Shown one piece after another: positions 8,230 to 17,034 of a DNA stretch of 64,000 nucleotides. The DNA lies in contig JADJPJ010000017.1 of assembly GCA_016713325.1 (NCBI GenBank), forward strand, positions 142,964-206,963. Direction: 5' to 3'. Position 1 is the stretch's first letter, and every line of letters begins with the position of its first letter. The notes beneath the pieces were generated by a model. The model had not been told where the DNA came from. It saw only the letters and a program-made list of their open reading frames with translations, and searched no databases. This stretch comes from Candidatus Flexifilum affinis. GTDB taxonomy: Bacteria; Chloroflexota; Anaerolineae; Aggregatilineales; Phototrophicaceae. The position numbers and the translations under genes are program-made.

Positions 8230-9327
8230 ATGCACGTAATGAAACGACGCGCTCTCTGGATTGTCAACGGCGGCCTGGCTTTGATCGTCCTGCTTTGGAC
8301 CATTCCCACGATTGGTCTGTTCGTCTCATCCCTCAGACCTCGCAACGATATTCAGTCGTCGGGCTGGTGGACGATTTTCCCGCATATGGGTTGGGTGTCT
8401 ACCGGCGAGCAGCGCCCGATCCCGGAAGGGCAGACACGCGACCAACCGATCACCATCGACGGCAAGACTGCCACCTACGATGAATGGCGCGAAGGCATTG
8501 ATATGGGCGACGGCTCGCGGTTGGTCTGGGTGGGAACCCTGCGCATCGGCCAGCTGGAAGTTTTCCGGCAGCAGTGGACGGCCAATGCCCGGTTTACACT
8601 GGACAACTACGGCCAGGTGCTCTCCGGGCGTGAATACGAGATACGCAATACGGATGGCACGACCACCACCGTGCAGGGCGATAACCTGGTTGGGGCCTTC
8701 CTCAACTCGCTGACGGTGACTATCCCCGCGACCATCATCCCGATTCTGATCGCCGCTTTCGCGGCCTATGGCTTCTCGTGGATGCGCTTCCCCGGCCGGA
8801 GAATCCTGTTCATCATGGTCGTGGCGCTCCTGGTGGTTCCGCTGCAAATTGCGCTCCAGCCCATCCTCACTGACTACGTGAGCCTGAGACTGAACGGCAC
8901 CTACCTGGGTATCTGGCTGGCCCATACGGGCTTTGGCCTGCCGCTGGCGACCTACCTGCTCTACAACTACATCAGCGGCCTGCCGCGCGAACTGCTGGAA
9001 TCGGCCTTCATCGACGGGGCGTCCCATTTCACGGTGTTCGTCCGGCTGATCCTGCCGCTGTCGGTGCCGGCGCTGGCTTCGTTCGCCATCTTCCAGTTCC
9101 TGTGGGTATGGAATGATTACCTGGTCAGCCTGGTCTTCCTGAGCCTGGGCAACCAGGACGCGCAGGTGCTGACCATGCGTATTGCGGCGCTTGTCGGCCA
9201 GCGTGGACAGGACTGGTTCCTGCTGACGGCGGCGGCGTTCGTCTCGATGGTCGTGCCGATCCTGGTGTTCTTTGGCTTGCAGCGCTACTTCGTTCGCGGT
9301 CTGATGTCCGGCTCGATCAAGGGATAA
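8230..9327 (+). CDS. Carbohydrate ABC transporter permease, MalG/UgpE-like, with enlarged first external loop
   Basis: The 365-residue permease has TM1 at about residues 10-35, then about 130 hydrophilic residues before the next segment, then the core with the EAA-type loop ELLESAFIDGASHFTVFVRL and the family-typical C terminus FVRGLMSGSIKG. AAGGGGG at 8217-8223 sits at good distance from ATG 8230. The loop after TM1 contains ARFTLDNYGQVL, usual in this family, but is preceded by an extra region (ITIDGKTATYDEWREGIDMG) that shorter MalG proteins lack. It could contact the binding protein. The importer has no ATPase gene here, so a shared MsmX/UgpC-type subunit elsewhere is expected. Confidence 0.88.
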   Translation: MHVMKRRALWIVNGGLALIVLLWTIPTIGLFVSSLRPRNDIQSSGWWTIFPHMGWVSTGEQRPIPEGQTRDQPITIDGKTATYDEWREGIDMGDGSRLVWVGTLRIGQLEVFRQQWTANARFTLDNYGQVLSGREYEIRNTDGTTTTVQGDNLVGAFLNSLTVTIPATIIPILIAAFAAYGFSWMRFPGRRILFIMVVALLVVPLQIALQPILTDYVSLRLNGTYLGIWLAHTGFGLPLATYLLYNYISGLPRELLESAFIDGASHFTVFVRLILPLSVPALASFAIFQFLWVWNDYLVSLVFLSLGNQDAQVLTMRIAALVGQRGQDWFLLTAAAFVSMVVPILVFFGLQRYFVRGLMSGSIKG

Positions 9328-9405
9328 CCCAAATTATCCCAATAATTAACCCAAAGTGATGAGGGTGATTGTTAAGAACAACCCCTCCTTACCTTAACGG
9401 ACTTT

Positions 9406-9449
9406 CGCCTCTGGCTTCTCTCGCGAACGTGTGAGCGAAGCCAGAGGCG
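9406..9449. terminator. Hairpin between convergent genes
   Basis: A perfect 13-bp inverted repeat, CGCCTCTGGCTTC at 9406-9418 and GAAGCCAGAGGCG at 9437-9449, with an 18-base loop. There is no T-tract on either strand, so it is a weak candidate for intrinsic termination. Its place between the convergent permease and sigma-factor genes suggests a bidirectional transcript end. Confidence 0.5.
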
Positions 9450-9504
9450 GCTGGACGCTGAGGCCCCCGGTCTATCCGCGAATCGACATCATATCCCAAA
9501 TGCC

Positions 9505-10758
9505 TTAACCCAACATGGATGCCCGCTGCTTCTCCAGGTGGGCGCGTTCTGGCCCATTCTCGCACAGCGCAATCGCGGTGTCATAGGCGTCGAGGGCCGC
9601 CTCGCGTTCACCAGCGCGGCGCAGCAGATCGGCGCGGACGACATGGAACGGATAGTAGCTGGCCAGTTCATCATGCAGGCGCATCAGAAGTCGGAGACCG
9701 GCCCGCGGTCCTTCCATCATGGCGATGGCCACCGCCCGGTTGACCGCGACGATCGGCGAGGGCGCGATCTCCGCCAGCACGCCGTACAACGCTGCGATCT
9801 GCGCCCAGTCCGTGGCATCGAAGCTCGGCGCCTCCGCGTGGAGCGCGCTGATCGCCGCCTGAATCTGGTAGGGGCCGGGCGTCCGCCGGCTGAGGACACG
9901 CTGTACCAGCTCAGTTCCCTCGGAGATCTGCGTGGCGTCCCAGAGCGAGCGATCCTGCTCCTCCAGCACCACCAGTTCGCCGGCGGCGTTCACCCGTGCC
10001 TCGCGACGAGAGTGGTGCAGCAGCATGAGCGCCAGCAGCCCCTGGGCCTCGGCCGCATCCTCCTCCGGCAGCAAGCCGACGACCACCCGGCACAGGCGGA
10101 TCGCCTCGTCGCATAATTCGGCGCGGACCAGGGTCTCGCCTCCGGTCGCGGCATAGCCCTCGTTGAAAATGAGGTACAGCACCATCAGAACGGCCGTCAG
10201 CCGCTCGCCGATCAGGTTCGCGGGTGGGACGCGGTAGGGGATGCCCGCATCGCGAATCTTGTTCTTGGCGCGGGCCAGGCGCTGGGCCATGGTCGCCGGC
10301 GAAACCAGGAAGGCACGGGCGATCTCATTGGTGGACAGACCGCCCAGCGTGCGCAGGGTCAGCGCGATCTGTGCATCCAGCGGCAGCGCCGGATGACAGC
10401 AGGTGAAGATCAGCTTGAGGCGCTCGTCGGGGATGTCGTCCATGCCATTTGTCTCTTCCCCCTCCTCCGCCGGAAGTGACTCTTCGTGAGTTTCTTCAAT
10501 CGCGACCACGCGGCGCCCTGCTGCCCCCCCTTTGCGCAGACGGTCGATGCCGCGCCGCTTTGCCGCCGCCATCAGCCAGGCCGTCGGGTTGCGGGGTAAG
10601 CCTGTGAACTTCCAGGTTTGCAGCGCCTGGACCAGCGCATCCTGAAGCGCCTCCTCGGCCAGATCGAAGTCGCCGTTGAAGCGGCCGATCAGCGCCGCCA
10701 GGATACGGCCATAGTCTTCGCGAAAGATGCGCTCGATGGTGGAACGAGAGGGATCGAT
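9505..10758 (-). CDS. ECF-like RNA polymerase sigma factor (DUF6596-type), non-canonical start
   Basis: The protein has sigma region 2 near the N terminus ([19 protein letters not shown], then [18 protein letters not shown] and [20 protein letters not shown]). A sigma region 4 helix-turn-helix follows ([20 protein letters not shown], then [13 protein letters not shown]), and a long TPR-like C-terminal domain ([29 protein letters not shown]) typical of this subgroup. The first ATG in frame (10572) would cut off region 2. The frame is open up to a TAG near 10824 but holds no ATG, GTG or TTG before that ATG. AGGAG at 10766-10770 lies seven bases before an ATC codon at 10756-10758, which I take as the start; a miscalled ATG is equally possible. 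The neighbouring YCII gene is the usual partner of this family. Confidence 0.75.
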   Translation of the reverse strand: MDPSRSTIERIFREDYGRILAALIGRFNGDFDLAEEALQDALVQALQTWKFTGLPRNPTAWLMAAAKRRGIDRLRKGGAAGRRVVAIEETHEESLPAEEGEETNGMDDIPDERLKLIFTCCHPALPLDAQIALTLRTLGGLSTNEIARAFLVSPATMAQRLARAKNKIRDAGIPYRVPPANLIGERLTAVLMVLYLIFNEGYAATGGETLVRAELCDEAIRLCRVVVGLLPEEDAAEAQGLLALMLLHHSRREARVNAAGELVVLEEQDRSLWDATQISEGTELVQRVLSRRTPGPYQIQAAISALHAEAPSFDATDWAQIAALYGVLAEIAPSPIVAVNRAVAIAMMEGPRAGLRLLMRLHDELASYYPFHVVRADLLRRAGEREAALDAYDTAIALCENGPERAHLEKQRASMLG

Positions 10759-10811
10759 GGCGCTGCTCCTGATCTTGAATGGGAAATGCCGCGGACACGC
10801 TTTTGCACCGA

Positions 10812-10826
10812 CGTAGGGTCCCTACG
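10812..10826. repeat. Short palindrome upstream of the sigma gene
   Basis: CGTAGGG and CCCTACG are separated by one base. The outer motif GTAGGG is shared with the larger REP-like elements at 20.0, 34.6 and 35.5 kb, so this may be a remnant of one of them rather than an operator. Confidence 0.4.
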
Positions 10827-10910
10827 ACGGGGGAGCCATTGGCCTGTGCGAAGGGGCGGCGGACCGTCCACACGGGGGCGTCTACCGCGGGGGAGCCGGG
10901 CAACGGGGGC

Positions 10911-11246
10911 TTACGCGAAGACCCAGATTGGGCGGATTTCGACGGTGCTGTCGTCGATGGTGTTGATGCGGCGGGCCTGTTCCATGGCCTCGTCGAGGTC
11001 TTTGCAGTCGAGGATGTAGAAGCCGCCCAGGACTTCCTTCGTCTCGGCGAATGGGCCGTCGGTCACCACGCCTTTCGCGCCGTTGGCGGTTCGGATACTG
11101 GTCGTTGCAGTGGCGGGTTGCAGCGCCTCACCGGCGACGTACAGCCCGCGCTGCCGCATGTCGGCGGTGAAATCGAAGTAGGCCTGCATCTCGGCGTCGT
11201 TGTTGCCCCGGTTTGGATTGCTGTAGATGAGAAGCATGTACTGCAT
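10911..11246 (-). CDS. YCII-related domain protein (DGPFAETKE family)
   Basis: The 111-residue protein is a single YCII/dimeric alpha-beta barrel domain: MQYMLLIYSNP at the start, then GVVTDGPFAETKEVLGGFYI and LDEAMEQARRI, ending in EIRPIWVF. Homologues are nearly always encoded next to DUF6596-type sigma factors, as here. A role in sensing or regulation for that sigma factor is suspected in the family but its biochemistry is unclear. AGAAGGAG lies eight bases before ATG 11246, so I use this start rather than one three codons upstream. The gene precedes the sigma gene on the same strand with a gap of about 150 bases. Confidence 0.85.
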   Translation of the reverse strand: MQYMLLIYSNPNRGNNDAEMQAYFDFTADMRQRGLYVAGEALQPATATTSIRTANGAKGVVTDGPFAETKEVLGGFYILDCKDLDEAMEQARRINTIDDSTVEIRPIWVFA

Positions 11247-11382
11247 GGTGAGCACTCCTTCTGGATGTTCGCCGGCAGTTCATTCCGCCGTTCTAATTCT
11301 ATGTCGATCCAGAATCGGCCGGAATGACAGGCCTGGGGCGATTCTCATGACTCGCTCATATTTTACAGAAGGGCACAGCAAA

Positions 11383-11422
11383 CAAAAAACGAGGGATGAG
11401 AGGCTGTCCCCTCATCCCTCGT
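11383..11422 (-). terminator. Rho-independent terminator of the sdh operon
   Basis: On the minus strand a 12-bp perfect stem (ACGAGGGATGAG at 11411-11422 pairing with CTCATCCCTCGT at 11389-11400, 10-base loop) is followed directly by TTTTTTGTTT. It lies 22 bases beyond the sdhB stop and is a textbook intrinsic terminator. Confidence 0.9.
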
Positions 11423-11443
11423 TTCTCATACCTCAATACTGCT

Positions 11444-12205
11444 CTAGCTGTTGCTGACGGCGATTGGGCCGACGCCTTCCTTGATGACGCCCTCGCGGGT
11501 GCCCCGCTGGATGGCCAGCTTGACCTCACCAATGGCGCGGGTCACCTGGATGTCGCGCGGGCAGGCCGGTGTGCAGTTGTAAATGGTACGGCAGCGCCAC
11601 ACGCCATCCGGCTCGGCAAGGATATTCAGCCGTTCCTTGGAGCCCTCATCGCGCGTGTCGAAGATGAAGCGGTGCGCCTGCACGATGGCCGCAGGGCCGA
11701 CATATTTGCCGTTGGCCCAGAACGACGGGCAGGAGGTCGTACACGCCGCGCACAGGATGCACTTGGTCGTGTCGTCGAACTTCTCGCGGTCTTCCTGCGT
11801 CTGGAGGCGTTCGCGCCCGTTGGAGGGGACCGGCGTGTCGTTGATGAAGTAGGGCATGACGCTGCGATAGTGCTCGAAGAACGGCTCCATGTCGACGATG
11901 AGGTCCTTGAGGACCGGCAGGCCGAGGATTGGCTCGATCTGAATCCGCTCGCCCACGTCCTTCGCCAGCACTTTGCAGGCCAGTCGGTTGACGCCGTTGA
12001 TGCGCATCGCGTCGGACCCGCACACGCCGTGCGCACAGGCGCGGCGCAGCGTCAGGGTGCCGTCCTGCTCCCACTTGATGCGGTGCAGCAGTTCCAGCAC
12101 GCGGTCGGTCGGATCGACATCCTTGACGACGAACTCCTGCCAGTACGGCTTGTTCTTGCCAGGGACTTCCGGGTTGAACCGGCGAATACGAAACGTGACT
12201 TCCAT
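11444..12205 (-). CDS. sdhB: Succinate dehydrogenase iron-sulfur subunit
   Basis: The 253-residue protein is SdhB/FrdB. It carries the plant-type 2Fe-2S loop CAHGVCGSDAMRINGVNRLA followed by C, in which the third ligand position is Asp, as in E. coli SdhB. The 4Fe-4S motif is CILCAACTTSCPSFW, and the third cluster motif is CRTIYNCTPACPRDI. It passes electrons from the SdhA flavin to the quinone site in the membrane anchor. AGAGGAC precedes ATG 12205 at suitable distance. It is the last gene of the sdhC-sdhA-sdhB operon, with 12 bases between it and sdhA and a strong terminator after it. Confidence 0.95.
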   Translation of the reverse strand: MEVTFRIRRFNPEVPGKNKPYWQEFVVKDVDPTDRVLELLHRIKWEQDGTLTLRRACAHGVCGSDAMRINGVNRLACKVLAKDVGERIQIEPILGLPVLKDLIVDMEPFFEHYRSVMPYFINDTPVPSNGRERLQTQEDREKFDDTTKCILCAACTTSCPSFWANGKYVGPAAIVQAHRFIFDTRDEGSKERLNILAEPDGVWRCRTIYNCTPACPRDIQVTRAIGEVKLAIQRGTREGVIKEGVGPIAVSNS

Positions 12206-12217
12206 GTCCGTGTCCTC

Positions 12218-14044
12218 TTAGTAAGTCCGAACTTTCGGGACGAATCGCTGATCTTCCGCAGCGAGTGACATATCGACTTTCTTTTTGGTGTTGAGCACCA
12301 GTTCCGGGCTGCCCTGAGGATAGGGCGGCGTGCCGTCGGGGCGGGTGACGAGCGTATGCACCAGCCAGTTGACGTCGTCGCGCTCTTTAGCATCCTCACG
12401 GCTGTGGGCGCCGCGGCTCTCCTTGCGGTTCAGGGCGCTGACGGCTGTGGTCTCGGCCATGTCGAGCAGGGCGCCCAGCTCCCACGCTTCGAGCAGGTCG
12501 GTGTTGAACTGGAAGCCCTTGTCGTCAATGCTCAGGTCCAACTGGTAGCGACCCTTAAGCTCGCGCACCGTATCAAGCGCTTTCTGCATGCCCTTGGCCT
12601 CGCGGAACACGCTGACCGAGTCCATCATCACCTGCTGCATGATCTTGCGCAGCTCGGCCGGGCGGGTCTTGCCCTTGCTATCGCGTATGCGCTTCATTTC
12701 CGCTTCGATCTCGCCAGTGGGGTTCGAAGGCAGCGGCACATAGTCGGCATGCTTGACGTACTCGGCCATCGACATGCCACCGCGCCGGCCAAATACTACC
12801 AGGTCGACCAGCGAATTGGTGCCCAGGCGGTTGGCACCGTGGCAGCTCACGCAGGCGACCTCACCCGCCGCGTATAGACCGGGCAGCACCGTCCAGTTTT
12901 CGTCCAGCACCACTTCGGCATCGACGTTGGTTGGGATGCCACCCATGGCGTAGTGGGCCGTCGGCTGGATGGGCATCGGCTCCTTGACCGGATCGACCCC
13001 CAGGTAGGTGCGGCAGAAGTCGAGGATGTCGGGCAGCTTCTTCTCGATCGTCTCGGCGTCGATGCGGCGTGATTCGCCGGCTTCGGCCAGGTAGCGGTTG
13101 ACGGTGTTGGGCGTCACGTCCAGATAGACGTAGTCCTTGCCCTTGACGCCGCGCCCCTCACGAATTTCCAGGTAGATCGCCCGGCTGACGACGTCACGGC
13201 TGGCCAGGTCCTTGATCTTGGGCGCGTATTTTTCCATGAAGCGCTCGCCGCGCCCGTTGATCAGCACGCCGCCCTCGCCGCGCACACCCTCGGTGATGAG
13301 GATGCCCATCTTATAGATGCCGGTGGGATGGAACTGGTAGAACTCCATGTCCTGAAGGGGGATGCCGCGGCGATAAACGACCGCCGCGCCATCGCCGGTC
13401 AGGCTGTGAGCGTTGCTGGTCACGTTCCAGACGCGACCCCAGCCGCCAGTGGCGAACAGGGTGGCCTTGGACTGGAAGACATGCAGTTCGCCGGTGCCCA
13501 GCTCCAGCGCGATCACGCCGGCAGGCTTGCCGTTGTTCATGATCAAATCGACGACGTGGAATTCGTCGAAGAATGTGACATTGTGCTTGATGCACTGCTG
13601 GTACAGCGTCTGGAGGATCATATGGCCGGTGCGGTCAGCCGCATGGCAGGCGCGGCGGACCGGTTTCTCGCCAAAATTGCTGGTGTGGCCGCCAAAGCGC
13701 CGCTGGCTGATTTTGTTTTCGTCGGTGCGGTCAAAGGGCAGGCCCATGTGCTCCAGTTCGATCACGGCGTCGATGGCATTTTCCGACAGCACCTTGGCCG
13801 CGTTCTGGTCGGCCAGATAGTCGCCGCCCTTCACCGTGTCGAAGGCGTGCCAGAGCGGCTTGTCCTCGTCCAGGTTGCCCAGTGCCGCGCCGATGCCGCC
13901 CTGCGCCGTGCCGGTGTGGCTGCGCGTGGGGTACAGCTTGCTGATCACCGCCGTCTTGGCGCCGCCCTTTGTCGCGTACAGGGCCGCCATCAGTCCTGCG
14001 CCGCCGGCACCGACGACAATCGCTTCATATTGATGGGTCTTCAT
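12218..14044 (-). CDS. sdhA: Succinate dehydrogenase flavoprotein subunit
   Basis: The 608-residue protein begins with the Rossmann FAD motif AIVVGAGGAGLMAALYA. It has the flavin-linking segment TRSHTGTAQGGIGAALGN (His attaches FAD covalently in this family), the active-site region GGHTSNFGEKPVRRACHAAD, and PTAHYAMGGIPTNVDAEV. It oxidises succinate to fumarate on the cytoplasmic side in the TCA cycle and respiratory chain (complex II). I use ATG 14044 with GAGGA five bases upstream; a TTG 12 bases earlier is less likely. The length is normal for the family and all key motifs are intact. Confidence 0.95.
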   Translation of the reverse strand: MKTHQYEAIVVGAGGAGLMAALYATKGGAKTAVISKLYPTRSHTGTAQGGIGAALGNLDEDKPLWHAFDTVKGGDYLADQNAAKVLSENAIDAVIELEHMGLPFDRTDENKISQRRFGGHTSNFGEKPVRRACHAADRTGHMILQTLYQQCIKHNVTFFDEFHVVDLIMNNGKPAGVIALELGTGELHVFQSKATLFATGGWGRVWNVTSNAHSLTGDGAAVVYRRGIPLQDMEFYQFHPTGIYKMGILITEGVRGEGGVLINGRGERFMEKYAPKIKDLASRDVVSRAIYLEIREGRGVKGKDYVYLDVTPNTVNRYLAEAGESRRIDAETIEKKLPDILDFCRTYLGVDPVKEPMPIQPTAHYAMGGIPTNVDAEVVLDENWTVLPGLYAAGEVACVSCHGANRLGTNSLVDLVVFGRRGGMSMAEYVKHADYVPLPSNPTGEIEAEMKRIRDSKGKTRPAELRKIMQQVMMDSVSVFREAKGMQKALDTVRELKGRYQLDLSIDDKGFQFNTDLLEAWELGALLDMAETTAVSALNRKESRGAHSREDAKERDDVNWLVHTLVTRPDGTPPYPQGSPELVLNTKKKVDMSLAAEDQRFVPKVRTY

Positions 14045-14100
14045 TGCATTCCTCAAGAACCCTGCTAATCGCGCGAAATGAAGTCTTCTGTGATGCGCAG

Positions 14101-14135
14101 CAGGGGTGCCCGGAACTATACGCCGGACACCCCTG
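14101..14135. other. Intercistronic hairpin between sdhC and sdhA
   Basis: CAGGGGTGCCCGG (14101-14113) pairs with CCGGACACCCCTG (14123-14135) with one mismatch and a nine-base loop, in the 102-base gap between the anchor and flavoprotein genes. It has no T-tract, so it is more likely an mRNA-stability or processing hairpin than a terminator. Confidence 0.55.
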
Positions 14136-14146
14136 GAGATGACATG

Positions 14147-15148
14147 CTAGCCGCCGTGCAGCGCGCGGGTGGCTTCTTCCGCCAGTTCGATGGCCGAACT
14201 ATCGATGGTGCTGAACAGCGCCAGGCCACCGAGCGTCAGCAGGATGACCGCGCCGATGATGCACAGGTAGATCGCGGCATTCTTGGCGAAGCGGCTGCCG
14301 GACGTGTAGTCGGTCAGCACGTAGCGCAGTCCGTTGAAGCCGTGGATAGTCACCAGCGCCAGCAGCGCGAAGTCATACAGCTTCCAGACGGCGACGCCAC
14401 CGACCAGCATCCCCCAGCGGTTGGCGACAAACTCGACCGCCGTGCCGGTTTCATTGGCCAGGGTGGTGCCGACGACGGTGTGACCGGCCAGCGTAATGTC
14501 GAACACGCCCTGAATGAGGTGGATCATGGCCAGATGGCCGAAGACGAGCGGCACGATCAAGAAGCCGCTGACGCGCATGAACGACCACCAGAAGCGCTCG
14601 ATGGGGCTGCCGCGACCCTGGGACTTGCGCGCCGGGATGATCACGCTGGAGATGGCCGACAGCAGCACAGCCGCGATGATGGCCAGCGCAATGCCCGCGC
14701 CAAAGGGCGCCTGCTTGACCAGGGCGTCGACGATGTTCATGACCGGACGGCCCTCGTTGTAAAAATCGAGGACGTGCGCAAACATGATCAGAAAGGTGGG
14801 AATGAGGATGATCACGGTGCCGATCAGCACCATCACCGCCGCGCGCGCCTGGTGCTTCCACAGCGCCGGACGCGCATCGAAGATGGCGATGCGCAGGCCG
14901 TTGAGCGCATGGTAGATGACCGCGGCCACCAGACCGAATTCACCGAGCGTGAAAATGGGGGATTGGTAGGCGGCGATGGCATCGACGTACAGCTCGGGGT
15001 AGAACACTGCCCAGGAGGTATCGACGACGTGCAGGGTGAGAAAGAGCACAACGCCGAGACCCGAAATACGGTGAAGCACCCAGCTCCACTGTCCGATTGC
15101 GCCACGATAACGCAGCGTTTCTGAAATAGTGAGGACGAGCGAGGTCAA
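14147..15148 (-). CDS. sdhC: Succinate dehydrogenase membrane anchor, apparent SdhC-SdhD fusion
   Basis: At 333 residues it is far longer than a normal SdhC (about 120-230). The first half has the SdhC signature WVLHRISGLGVVLFLTLHVV and YHALNGLRIAIFD. The second half has SdhD-like features: FWWSFMRVSGFLIVPLVFGH, then YDFALLALVTIHGFNGLRYV, with a final hydrophobic helix. Six or more TM segments are visible, so both anchor subunits seem to be in one chain, providing haem-binding histidines and the quinone site. The start codon is TTG at 15148 with GAGGAG six bases before it. It is the first gene of the operon, and no separate sdhD is present. Confidence 0.85.
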   Translation of the reverse strand: MTSLVLTISETLRYRGAIGQWSWVLHRISGLGVVLFLTLHVVDTSWAVFYPELYVDAIAAYQSPIFTLGEFGLVAAVIYHALNGLRIAIFDARPALWKHQARAAVMVLIGTVIILIPTFLIMFAHVLDFYNEGRPVMNIVDALVKQAPFGAGIALAIIAAVLLSAISSVIIPARKSQGRGSPIERFWWSFMRVSGFLIVPLVFGHLAMIHLIQGVFDITLAGHTVVGTTLANETGTAVEFVANRWGMLVGGVAVWKLYDFALLALVTIHGFNGLRYVLTDYTSGSRFAKNAAIYLCIIGAVILLTLGGLALFSTIDSSAIELAEEATRALHGG

Positions 15149-15195
15149 TTCAGTCTCCTCGTTTTCTGCATTGCAACAATTTCATTTGGCGGCGG

Positions 15196-15223
15196 ATTAT
15201 AACACTCGTGCAATTTGTCGCAA
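15196..15223 (-). promoter_or_regulatory. Putative sigma-70 promoter of the sdh operon
   Basis: On the minus strand TTGCGA (15218-15223) and a perfect TATAAT (15196-15201) are separated by 16 bases, about 50 bases upstream of the TTG start. An inverted GTTTCA/TGAAAC pair further upstream (near 15232-15250) could be an operator, but this is weak. Confidence 0.6.
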
Positions 15224-15385
15224 GTTCAAAACGTTTCAAATTATCTGAAACATGTCAATTGTCATGTCCGCGTGAGCTGTCTAGGGGCCGCGCCGGTCCA
15301 AAGAAGTGGCGATTGCGGCAGCATGGGGTGGACGGTAACATTACCCACCGTTACCCGAACGAAATAAAGTTCTGGAGTCCTTCAG

Positions 15386-16837
15386 ATGGTCGAGAAGCTT
15401 AAGCAGTATATCGGCGGAGCGTGGGTGGAGTCGTCGGCAGCCCAGACCACGCAGGTCGTAGATCCGGCGACCTGCGAAATCCTGGCAGCGTGCCCGGATG
15501 GCGGGCGCGAAGATGTCGACCGGGCCGTGGAGGCGGCGAACGAAGCATACGAGGAATGGCGTAGTACGCCGATCATGAGTCGCGCGCAGTACATGTTCCG
15601 CTTCAAGGACCTGCTCGAAGCGCGCTTCGAAGAACTGGCCGAGACCATCGTCAAGGAGAATGGCAAGACCCGCGACGAGGCCCGCGGTGAGGTGCGGCGC
15701 GGCATCGAAAGCGTCGATTTTGCCACGTCGGTCCCGTCGATCATGCGTGGCTACAAAGTCGAGGACATCAGTTCCGGCATCGACGAGACCGCCGAACGCC
15801 AGCCACTCGGCGTCTTTGCCGCCATCACCCCGTTCAATTTCCCGATGATGGTGCCGTTGTGGTTCCTGCCCACGGCTATCACGACCGGCAATACCTTCAT
15901 CGTCAAACCCTCCCCGCAGACCCCGCTGAGTATGAAGCTCGTCTACGAGATTCTCGACGAACTGGACCTGCCGGAGGGTGTGGTCAACCTGGTGCACGGC
16001 GGCAAGGAAGCGTCCATGGCCGTCATGGAGCACCCCGGCATCGTCGGCGTCTCCTTCGTCGGCTCGACCCCCGTCGCCAAGCTGGTCTATGAAGTCTGCG
16101 CCAAGCATGGCAAGCGGGTGCAGGCGCAGGGCGGCGCGAAGAACTACATCGCCGTCATGCCCGACGCCGACATGGCCGCCTCGGTTGCCAACATTATGGG
16201 TTCGGCCTTCGGCTGCGCCGGGCAGCGCTGCCTGGCCGGTTCGGTCGTGGTGGCGGTGGGCGATGCCTATGAGCCGCTCAAGGCGGAGCTGGTCAAACGC
16301 GCCTCGGGTCTGCGCGTGGGCTATGGCATGGAAGAGTCGACGCAGATGGGCACGGTGATCAGCCCGTCGGCGCGCGAGCGCATCGAAGGCATGATCTCCA
16401 AGGGCGTGTCGGAGGGCGCTCAGCCGATCCTCGACGGTCGTGGTCGCGTCATCGACGGCTTCGAGCAGGGCAGTTTCGTCGGCCCGACCATCCTCGACGG
16501 CGTCACACCGGAGATGGGCGTCGCTAAGGACGAGATCTTTGGACCCGTGCTGTCGATCATGCACGCCGCCGACTTCGACGAAGCGGTGCAAATGATCAAC
16601 GGCAGCCGCTACGGTAACGCCGCCAGCATTTTCACCAGCAACGGCAAGCACGCCCGCGAGTTCAAATATCGCATTCGAGCCGGCAACATCGGCATCAACG
16701 TCGGTGTGGCCGCCGCAACCGCGTCTTTCCCCTTCGGTGGGCAGAAGGAATCGTTCTTCGGTGATCTGCATGGCCAGGGCCTGGACTCGATCGAGTTCTA
16801 CACCGACAAGAAGATCCTGATCGAGCGGTGGTTCTAA
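15386..16837 (+). CDS. mmsA: Methylmalonate-semialdehyde dehydrogenase (CoA-acylating)
   Basis: The 483-residue aldehyde dehydrogenase has the MmsA features: ITPFNFPMMVPLWFLPTAI, TFIVKPSPQTPLSMKL, GVSFVGSTPVAKLVYE, the catalytic Cys in GCAGQRCLAGSVVV, and VQAQGGAKNYIAVMPDAD, where ordinary ALDHs have a catalytic Glu (ELGGK). This Glu-less version is typical of the CoA-dependent enzyme, which converts methylmalonate or malonate semialdehyde to propionyl- or acetyl-CoA in valine, inositol and pyrimidine breakdown. The start is ATG 15386. It is divergent from the sdh operon. Together with dihydropyrimidinase 8 kb away it could complete pyrimidine catabolism, which is inference. Confidence 0.88.
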   Translation: MVEKLKQYIGGAWVESSAAQTTQVVDPATCEILAACPDGGREDVDRAVEAANEAYEEWRSTPIMSRAQYMFRFKDLLEARFEELAETIVKENGKTRDEARGEVRRGIESVDFATSVPSIMRGYKVEDISSGIDETAERQPLGVFAAITPFNFPMMVPLWFLPTAITTGNTFIVKPSPQTPLSMKLVYEILDELDLPEGVVNLVHGGKEASMAVMEHPGIVGVSFVGSTPVAKLVYEVCAKHGKRVQAQGGAKNYIAVMPDADMAASVANIMGSAFGCAGQRCLAGSVVVAVGDAYEPLKAELVKRASGLRVGYGMEESTQMGTVISPSARERIEGMISKGVSEGAQPILDGRGRVIDGFEQGSFVGPTILDGVTPEMGVAKDEIFGPVLSIMHAADFDEAVQMINGSRYGNAASIFTSNGKHAREFKYRIRAGNIGINVGVAAATASFPFGGQKESFFGDLHGQGLDSIEFYTDKKILIERWF

Positions 16838-16859
16838 GAGAAGAAGTGATGAGGAGTGA

Positions 16860-17019
16860 GGAATGAGAGATGAGGGAAAAGAAGGATTGAGTGAAGCGTG
16901 CTGAGAGCATGTTTGCAGAAGGGTTGGACCCACTTGTCCGCCCAAAAACATGCCGAAACACAACTCTGCAAACACCCTCTCGGTCCTTCCCTCATTCCTC
17001 ATTCCTCATCTCTCATTCC
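16860..17019. repeat. ATGAGG-rich inverted repeat in the gap after mmsA
   Basis: GGAATGAGAGATGAGG (16860-16875) recurs inverted at 17004-17019, within longer purine-rich tracts of ATGAG units. Similar ATGAG tracts lie at 35421-35450 and form the arms of the sdh terminator. They look like members of one dispersed intergenic repeat family. The rest of this 197-base gap shows no gene. Confidence 0.6.
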
Positions 17020-17034
17020 TTTTGGGAGTGACCG

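Noticed and set aside
13328..15124. Long plus-strand frames over the sdh operon
   Set aside because: Antisense to strongly conserved sdhA and sdhC; composition is His/Gln/Asp/Arg-rich without domain features.
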